Source of the DNA: Ephydatia muelleri
Taxonomy: Eukaryota; Porifera; Demospongiae; Spongillida; Spongillidae
Direction: 5' to 3'
NCBI GenBank assembly: GCA_013339895.1
Contig: JABACO010000003.1
Span: forward strand, 12,287,754-12,351,753
Length of the DNA: 64,000 nucleotides
Shown: positions 37,401-47,300 of the stretch, piece by piece
Layout: each line of letters begins with the position of its first letter
Position numbering within the stretch: the stretch's first letter is position 1
Made by a program: the position numbers and the translations under genes
Notes under the pieces: generated by a model
Seen by the model: the letters and a program-made list of their open reading frames with translations, nothing else
What the model was told of the DNA's origin: nothing
Database searches by the model: none

Positions 37401-40400
37401 CAATTATAAACAAGACACAGTATGCATCAATAAAATTGGAATTGCATTGTGTTAGAACTTTATATATTCATTGGAGATTGGTTGTTATTCCATTGCAAAT
37501 ACTGCGGCTTGAGGTTTAACACTGCATGACTTCACAAATGGTTGTATGTACGCTGCAACTGGTGGTTTCTGATTATCGTGGAATTAAATAGATTGACAGT
37601 TTGATCTACCAATAGGTACATTTAATTTTAGAGTTATGTGGAAATGAACCATAAATGTTGCCATCCAAAAAGCTAGGGGTTAGCCCCTAATTTTCTGGTG
37701 TAACTTGTTTCGGACTGCAAGACATTAAGGATCTATGCAAACCCTAATAACATTTAATGCCAGCAGTGTACTACAGTTTGTGTCTGTAGGCCACTAATCT
37801 CACTGTTGCATTTATTGCTGATCATGAATATTACACATGCTTGCACTAGATCTACAATATGTGTAGTTTATAGTGATAACGTAAGCATTGCCTACAATGG
37901 ACAACCAACTATTTAATATCAAAATTAGCATTCTTAAACATTAAATGTTATTTGTTTTCATTCATTTATCGGACATTCTCTTTTCATGCTTTATTATCAA
38001 AGAGTGTAACAACATTGGATGGAAGTCCATATTATGGTCATGATTTTGTACCCTCTGAATTGAGGTCAGAAATGAGTTCCGGAGCAGAGGATCTATGTGT
38101 TGTTGGTAGGAGTCTAAAAGCTGGTTCTGAGACTGCACTGGTAAGCATATTAATAAATCTGACTCGACGTAAAATATTTACATTCTGATCACATTATATA
38201 TTATACTTCTACTTGGCTCATTATTTGTTATTCTAGACCATGCATATGCTAATGCATATGCTAATGCGCACACACATGCGCACTCTTATGTAACTACAAA
38301 TTCAACTGCATTGCAATTATTTTTACCACACAGCATGTATGTTGTATGTGCTATACATGTAAAGAAATTTTCTGAGGATTACTTAGATTTAGAAAATTTC
38401 AGGTGTACATGTACCTGCTTCAACAGGTATAACAGAATCATACCATTTCACAACTATCCTATCTGATTGTTCAATATTTGCGTCAATGCAACTATTTCAT
38501 GTTTGAAAAATGGGAAAAATGTCACTTACCATAAACCAGCGATTTCTTTGGCAAATAATCTCGGTTTTTAAATGGGCTGATAGATTTGTTCGTCGGTCTA
38601 TCTATGAGCCCACGAAAAAACAAGACAGTGAAATATTTGAACTAGTCATTGTGCATTTTAAATGGTAGCGGAATTTAGATGAATCATGTGTGGCGGTGGT
38701 CACATTTACGATAGCATCTGGGGACCTACTTGTTTACACTTTTTGGAGGGAAACTACTAACGAAAAGCACAGATATGCAGTTCAAGTGAAGGGAACAGGT
38801 TTAATAGACTAGTTTGATACTTACTACTTTCCATGTAAAGGACTGGGGAAGCACAGAACGTGAAGCTATTCCTCTATCCTCCTGACCTTACTCTGGGAGG
38901 CACAGTGACACATTATTCAAGGGACTATTAAGAACCTTATACATGTATGATTCTGCATTGAAAAGAGGGTTATTGTGCTTTTGCCTACATGTATGAGATT
39001 GAAGCATGAAGTATTTGTGTATTGAAAAACAATTCTGTTATCTACATGTACAATAGTTTATATTATATGTATTTATTTATTTTCATGACCCACAGAAATT
39101 AAGACAGCCGTTTTACGTGAATAGTTGCAATACCTCAGTATGAGATCCCTTCTGTAATACAGAATTATCATTTTAACATTTATTCTACTGATCTTTGATT
39201 GGATTATTGTGGCATAAATTATCCTATGCATCTGCATGAGTAAAATTGTTTATTGCAATTTGCAAACATTTCAATTCATTGTATGCATTTGTTATTTCAG
39301 TATGTAGATGACATTCATGATCTTTCATTTCCATATCATTGGTAACTAAACTAATTTTGTGGCAGAATTTTGTTGTCTTATATTGCATTTACATTCTGTT
39401 GTTTAGCTAACTGAGCTTGGGAAATTGAGAACAACTTTTGCCTCAGTCCTTCAAAAGACTGGCCATTTAAAGCTAGATCCATCACAGTTGAACTTCTTAT
39501 GGATTGTTGACTTTCCCTTGTTCACTCCAATTGAAACATTGCAAGGTATTATATCAGTTTGTTTTGAGTATTTCAGAAGGATAGATATTGATGCATGGCC
39601 GAAGTAAACATTGAGCACCTCCAAACAATGTTTAGGGTGAAACTCATCCAATGACCATTGTCTATGTACATCATCATTTTGCAAACAGCCAATGGAGCAT
39701 TTGTATCGCGAACATACTTAGGTGGAATTATTTATAACTATAAAGACCTATGTAAAAATCTCAATGATATGAGCTTTTTGCTCACAATTGAACCACTGTG
39801 CAGCAATGTTAAAAACAAAATTGCAAATTCAACTAAGAAAGCTTCCCAAACACATCATGCTTTGGTGAACAAGGGTCATCAAAAACAAGGCCTTCTTCCT
39901 TTCATCAGCTATTCCATGGGCCATGCAATACTAGTCAAACGTTTCATTATAGTCATCACATCGTTCCACGTCAGGATTGTATGGGTCTGACGAATGTAAC
40001 ATTTCCATCCCACCCTCGTTGCTAATTTTCTGTGGTATGCTAAGGAGTCGAATGATTCACCATTTGCTTCAAGTAATAATTAGCCAATAATAGCCCAGCG
40101 CATGTGCATACATACAGGCAAATCACAATCATTTCAATGCACTACAATTATCTTATCTTCAGATCACCATTTCTGCAGCTTTGCAAATGTGCCATGTAAT
40201 GTACATGTAGTTTCAGCTGAAGTATAACTTAGAATAAAAGGTCACTTTAGGGTCATTCCAAAAACAATTGTACCCCCTAGGTTTCAGGTCTGCATGCCTT
40301 TCTCACAGTTGCTTTCCTTCATGAAATAGACAATTTCACTATACATTTGCATATCCTATTTTGTTTGGTTTATCAAATACACACTGTTGAATAATTGATG

Positions 40401-43400
40401 TTTTTCCTTGGCTTTGCTTGTTCTGAACTTGCCCCTTTCAAAGGGCACACTTGCTATTTTGGCATATCAGAGTGGGTTTCATGGGGACACACCCTTCAGT
40501 GTATTGATGTGTTATATTTGTCACAAGGTGTGTGGTTATTCATTAATTTTGGTATATAGCACAAAATACTAATTTTAAAAATTTGAGATAGTTGCCAACA
40601 CTGTCACGTTTTGTTTCTTCAACTTTGATGGAAAATGATTAGGTGACCTGGAATTTTGATTTAAAGGGAGGTAGCCATTTTGAAATGGTCACATCCGTCA
40701 ACATTCACATACATGTGTTAATTACTGTTATCATAACACACAGTCACAAAGTTGACAGAAAGGCACCTTTGCTTAATTGACGCGTAAATTCACTTACCAC
40801 AAGCATTCAAGCTGTTGCCGATCACTGCAAGAGACTTACAGACAACAAAAGGATTACCAACTCGCAAAGGCCATAAGGTGCCATTGTGTAATAGTTAACC
40901 GAGCGATTGCGCGTAAAGTCACCTCAGTTACCAATTACATATGGCCTTCCATTGACTATAAATAAACCTGAAATAAAAATAGTTGGGTTGTTTGAAACTG
41001 TGCATAGTATAGTTCCCAGATACTGTATGTGTACTCCTCCTGAAAAGATACGCTGTGATTTGTCAAAGCAGCACAAGAACGGATTCGAGACCTGTACTCT
41101 ATAGTATCATACTGCAACATCCTTCACTTGGTCAGACTCGTCGACAGTGTTTGTGCACAGTGTGCTATAAAGAGCTCAACACTCAGCTTCCAGCTGTTGC
41201 AGAAACTTCTGTACCAAGGAGCATGGATGATTTGCTAACTAATACTGGTGGTAATGATGCTATAGATGTTATGATTTTAATAATTTTGTCTCAAAGTTGG
41301 TCATTGAAAAAAATATCAAGTGTTTTTGGTATATCACAGTATTTAGCAAGGCAGACTAAACAGTTAGTGGCAGAAAAGGAGTCCTATCCAGCCCAAACTC
41401 TCAGCGATCAATACCCTATCTGTGTAAACTGGTAAGCAGTCAGAGATTTTTGACCTTTCTGACGACATGAGCCATGTGATGCCAGGCAGACAGGACTTCA
41501 TATCAGTATTGGGAGCAGATGGCAAACGACTACATATGCAGAAAAGGAAAAGACTACTGCTATGTAATCTAAAAGAAGCTTTAAATGAAAAACATCCAGA
41601 TTTAAAAGCTGGCTTCTCTAGATTTGCCAGTCTGCTACCTAGAGAATGCATCATTGCGGTACTCGATCCGTTTGCGTATGTACCATTCACCAGGATGTTA
41701 AACGGATGATGGGGCAGCAATCTTGAGTTCTTCTCAGGTGGTAAACATAAATGCTACAGAGACTGCCTAGCACAATTGCATTGCCATTCTCCAAGCTTGA
41801 ACTACTTATTTCAAAATTGCAAGATATGCCCTCTTTGCAATCAGCTTCAAACAATCGCACATGAAAATGCAATAGATACACTAGAGGTAAGGCAATGGAC
41901 ACAAACTGATCACGCCAATTTAGAAACAAAAGTGATGTCAACTGACGAATCTTATCAATACATGACTTCACAGCATAAAAGCAGGCTACTTTTCTACAAG
42001 AGACTAAGGGAAAGGGGAGTACTTGGTAATTGCAGACTTCTACAAGGAGAATTTTTTTCCTTTGTCGTCCAAGATGAAGTACCTGTAGTCGTTCCACTGG
42101 AACAATGGATCCACAACAATACACCCCTTTGTATGTTATCACAAGGACAAAGGAGAGATGTCTCATCTATGCTTTGTCATAATATCAGAGAGCACCCAAA
42201 ATGATATCATAGTGTTCCAGAAAAAATTGATAGAGTTTATGACAGTGAACAGTGAAGGCAAGAGACCACGAAAGATATTCTATGTGTCCAATGGCAGTGC
42301 TGCACATGTAAGAATCTTTTTGAACTTCTGCTGTCATGTCATTGATTTGTAAGTGCAGAATGGCACTTTTTGTCACCTCTCATGGGAAATCTGCTGGAGA
42401 TGGTGCTGGGGGGACGCGATTTGCCACAAAAGCTAGTGTGCAACATGCATACAAAGACCACATATTAACTGCACATCAACTGTACCAGTTTGCAGTGTGT
42501 AACATCAAGGGCATGCACTTCTGTTTTGTGGCATTGAATGAACACCACCAGGAAGCTAAAGAATTGGAACGTTTGGCAAAGAGTATAACTGTTCTTGGCA
42601 CACAAAAGCTTCACTGTTTTATCCCAGTCTTAGCCAACACTGTTGAAGTGAAGCAGTTTTCATCCAGTACAGTGTCCAGAAGGGAGCAGGTTGAAGTACG
42701 GCAGGCACTTGTCTTTACCCCTCCAGCTACATCAATTGGTAGATACATCACCATGGCTTATGATGGAGAATGCTGGCTTGGTTCGTGAGACTTAGCATTC
42801 CATCACTGTACAGCCCCTACATCCCTGCATTCCAGCATCCTTCTTTGTGTGTCCTGAGCAGGATACTCTACGGGATGTGGACTGTCAGATGTTCTGACCT
42901 GTGTCAATGCAACAGCTAAAAAAGATGTACTCTGTACAGAAACAGTGGTGAAGGAGTTTAAAAGTGGGGGAAGGGGGGGGGGGGGGGGGGGGGGGGGGGC
43001 AAACTTTGATACTTTGATGGTCATCCCGGTGAGTGGTCTCCCTCCCGCCCAGCTATGGGGTATGGGGAGTGCTGTAAACTCCTCCATCGGGGTCTGGGGC
43101 TGTGCCCCAGAAGCCAACACTTTTTGAATCTACAAATCTACGCTAGAATCAGTGCAATTCATTACAAATTTGGCACTTAAAGCACAATAAGACAAATTGC
43201 TGTTAAAAGAACCCAAAATACTTACTGCGATCATTACATGCAGTAACAAAGTCTTGAGCAATTTCATACTCGGGTCGTAACAGCTTTTTCTTATTGTTGA
43301 GGCTGGTAGATCATCAGTAGATGAGACCACGGCACAGGTGGATCCCAACCCAAGAGCTTAGAAGCATCTGTTTTGTTTTGCGTTGTGACATTCCAATGCC

Positions 43401-44359
43401 ACTTTCATTGCGGGATTGTAACTTTGTGATGTTAAAGACATGACAAAAAGGCAGTTGCAATGACATAAGCTAAAACTGTTATTAGGTAATTGGTGAGCGT
43501 ATCAGAGATCGTAGTATATGATCCTCTGCTGTTATAATGTATAATCAGATATCATATTTGATCTCTGATATAGTACTCTGAACGAAGAGTAGGTTTTGCT
43601 TAATCGAAAAGGATATGTATGCATATGGTATAAAAGTGACTCCCCCCCCCCCCCCCCCCCCCCCCTTTTCCTACGCCACCGAGAAAAGATGCAGGAAGCC
43701 AGTGCTGCACTAACAGCAAGATTTCTGTAAAGTGAATATGGTGGTTTAGATATTTCTGTCTGTGTGTTATAACAGTAATTAACACAAGTGTGGGAATGTT
43801 GACAGATGGTGACCATTTCAAAAAGGCTACCTCCTTTTAAAATCAAAATCTCAGGTCACCTGATCATTTTCCCACATATCTCATATTGTAAGCCCATGAA
43901 ACCCACTCTGATATGCCAAAATAACAACCATACCCTTTGAAAGGGGCAAGCAGTAGTCGTTCAAAACAAGCAAAGTCAAGAAAAATATATATTATTCAAC
44001 ATTGCATATTTGATAAAATAGGATATGCAAATGTATTGTGAAATTGTCTATTCATGGTGGAGAACTACTGTGAGGAAAGGCATGCAGGTTTGAAACCGAG
44101 GGGGTACAATTGTTTTTGGAATTACCCTTTACTGGTGCACTAAAGTACATGTACCCACCCCCCTTCTCCCTACCCTTCAATAGGAATGTCATTTGAATCA
44201 ACGCATCATCCTTTTACTGCTCCAAGAGCTGAAGATGAAGTCCACTTGAATAATCCCACCATGTATTCACAGGTAATGCTGTGCACTCTGGAATTTCATG
44301 TCTTACTCTGTATATTGTTTTGTATCTTAGTTCTAGATTGAAGTTTCTATTGGGTCACA

Positions 44360-44398
<39 letters not shown>

Positions 44399-47300
44399 TC
44401 TAATCAATACGGAAGCACTGTAATAACTACAATCAATGTTCTTGTTTTCACATTTGTGGGGATCGTATCCTGCAATTGATTTTTTTCCTCACTTTGCAGA
44501 TATGATTTTGCATAAAAATATGTACTAAAACACAAATTATTTAGAATGATGCCTCATGTTAACTTTGATAAATAACTTCCACAAAGTATTGCATCTTTAC
44601 GTATCACTCAAGTAGTGTTCAGATTAGCTGTACCCATTATTGGCAACTATCACTTAATTGTAATTTTGTTATATGTGTACAGTCAATTTATACTTCAGCT
44701 GTTGGCAAATAATTTTTATGCATGCTCTAACCAGTTTTTTTCTATGCAGATCTTGGGACGTCACTATGACATTGTGCTGAATGGAATTGAATTAGGTGGT
44801 GGTTCAATCCGAATTCATGATGCCATACAACAGGAACATGTGTTTAAAAATATTCTCAAGGTATTTTCTGGAACTTGTATCTAGTTGCGTGAAATTCAAA
44901 CCTAAGAGGTGGTACACTTGGTTTTAGGTACATCTATTGTGTATGCATGTGCATATGTATCTCTCTTGTGTATGTGGATATGTGAATGTGTGTGTTGTGT
45001 GTTTTAAATCTCCATAGAATGTTATTAATCTTTATTCTCCCGCTCATTGTCCTTATTTAAGAGATCGTTTTTTGTCCTTAAATAAGGACAACTGTTTACA
45101 CTATGTTTTTAAAATGACTGGTCAGAATTTTTGCAAAGTAAAGACATTTTTTCATTCTGCATTTATCCTTGTTTACATTACATCTCAAATTTTGTGTACC
45201 TACCTATTACGTAGCTGAGTACAGTTGAAAATGTAATGGGTTTGATGGCAAACTCAAAAGTTTGACATTGGAAAACGAGCGGTTTAGATTCAGTTATCTA
45301 TAAGTTAAAATATAGTTGTTTCCGATTTGGGATATATTAATTTTCAGAAACCTGAAGCAATTTACATTTAGAAAATATATAAATATTTGCAATACACTTT
45401 TATAATATGGCAATTTATTTGCTTTTATTGCTGCTATCCTCAAATTAGACATCCACGTTTAGCAACATTTTACAGAACAGTTTAACTTGATGAAACATTT
45501 TGAAGAGTGAAGACAAGTAGTTCTGTGTCATATTTGATAAAATAAATTATTTCTTATGCCATATGCCATCTACCATTTCCTTTTTGTATCTTCTACGCTT
45601 GCTAGGGGTACCAGGATTGGTTGTACCCACATTTGATATGATTGTCTTTAGCTTTCGATCAGCCCAGCCAAGAGCATAAAAGGGCAAACCATTCTCAACC
45701 TCTGCTTCCAACAAACAAAACTCTCCTCTCACTGGTTCTTTTTCACTCTCATGACCAAGTGCCCATGACTTTAGGTAAGCTAGAGGGTACTCTTTGTGTG
45801 CTGTTTTTACCATCCCCATGAAGTGCAGTCCCCTATCCTGCAGAGCCAAAAGTGTCTTCACTGATGAAAATGCAGAATCTGCATGAACAACCCGACCAGT
45901 GCCATAATACTCCTGGGTCAAGCGTAACGTTACTGCTGTTCCCTCACCATACAGTTGGGCATAATCTTTTCTTTGATTTGCTTCCTTTCCCTCCATTATA
46001 TCCAGTTTCAAGAGAATACCTGTCTCTCCACATGCCAATGACTTCATTTCGGCACCCACTCCTTCAAGTTTGCGTGCAACTTTAGTCTTATAAGGCATTC
46101 CTTCGGCCACAAATTCACTATCAGCACCATTCCAAGAGCTCATGCACTCATCCACTTACTATATGACAACCCGGAATACAATTTCTCTTTCGAGTGAGAT
46201 TGAAGTCTTCAATGAAACACCGAATCGCTTGCCAAGGATCCTGTTGAGTACACAAATGAATAATAATAATGTGCAAACTTAGCATGGCTTACATCACTAG
46301 TGTGCACACCATTATGTGGTGGAGCAAAGCTGAAGACTTTCTGTATATCTTGAAATCTGTGCCTGGACATTTTGAAGCGACTACCAAAGTCTGCACCTGT
46401 GAATACAGTACCAGCTTCAGAACCAGTTTCCCAGTAAACAGAAATTGGACCTCTCCTAAGTTTGCAGGCCATAGCAAGTCGCAAACCTAGGAATTTTAGA
46501 AACTCTCCTTTGCTGACACACTGAGAAATACCGTTTGCCACAGCATTCTGATTAGTGTTTTGCAGCATACTGTCAAGGCCACACATAGGATAGATTAGGC
46601 TGAAATAGTCAAAGTTTGTTTTCGACTGATCATTTACTAAATATGGCCAACGCAACCATCATGAACGTCAGTGACCTCTACCTCATTTCTACATTGAACA
46701 GGAAATGAGTTTTACGATTACTAGTCCTACATATGCTTACCTCGTGTCATTGCTATCATCATCGCTGCTACTACTACTTTCAGACGAAGTAAGTAGGCTA
46801 GCTTCACATTCTTCAACATGATCTATACGAGTTCGCTTACTAGATGAGCAAACTGGGCTTCTTTTAGATGCGAGTCAAGCTGCAAACCTTTTTCAGTGGC
46901 TGTAGTGGATCCTCCATCGTTCCATTGCACCACATACCTCTTCTTATGCCCACTTCCACATACTTGCGATATCGTTCCTTTCTTTCCCATTGTCGCTTTG
47001 AGCCTACCTACTACGCGCGAACCCGCCTTTATTGACTGCTTCGCCATTTAAAAGTCACACCAGTTTTGCCAGATTTTACCGATAAATACCTCTTAATAAC
47101 TAGATTCTGCATGCAGTTTCAATCTATTATGGTTTAAACCACCAATCTTACCAGATTTTTATGCAACTTGATTTTCATCCTTATTTAAGGACAATGGACT
47201 TAAATAAGGACGATTGGAGAATAAAGATTAAGACTGTAGCGTACCAAATAATTGAATTTTACCTACAGCTGTAACTCAATGTTGAGGCCCCCACCATCCA

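Larger units (their letters stand above)
37420..40245. other. Intron sequence around two DARS2 exons, no further genes
   Basis: Outside exons 38003-38140 and 39407-39545 nothing coding was recognised. The short duplication TATGCTAATGCATATGCTAATG lies near 38245. Confidence 0.45.
40250..44127 (+). mobile_element. DNA transposon with long TIRs and TTTA target duplication
   Basis: 3878 bp. Ends GGGTCATTCCAAAAACAATT... and its inverse ...TTGTTTTTGGAATTACCC, flanked by TTTA at 40246-40249 and 44128-44131. Inverted similarity extends, with gaps, to about 40740 on the left and from about 43770 on the right, so TIRs are about 350-490 bp. The interior carries a broken transposase (41055-42788) and, at 42966-43680, sequence bounded by long G and C runs that may be a second insertion. 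Sense to DARS2; the right end is 56 bp from a DARS2 exon. Confidence 0.88.

Noticed and set aside
43600-43846. Gly-rich open frames on the minus strand
   Set aside because: Created by the C homopolymer and the long terminal repeat of the surrounding transposon.
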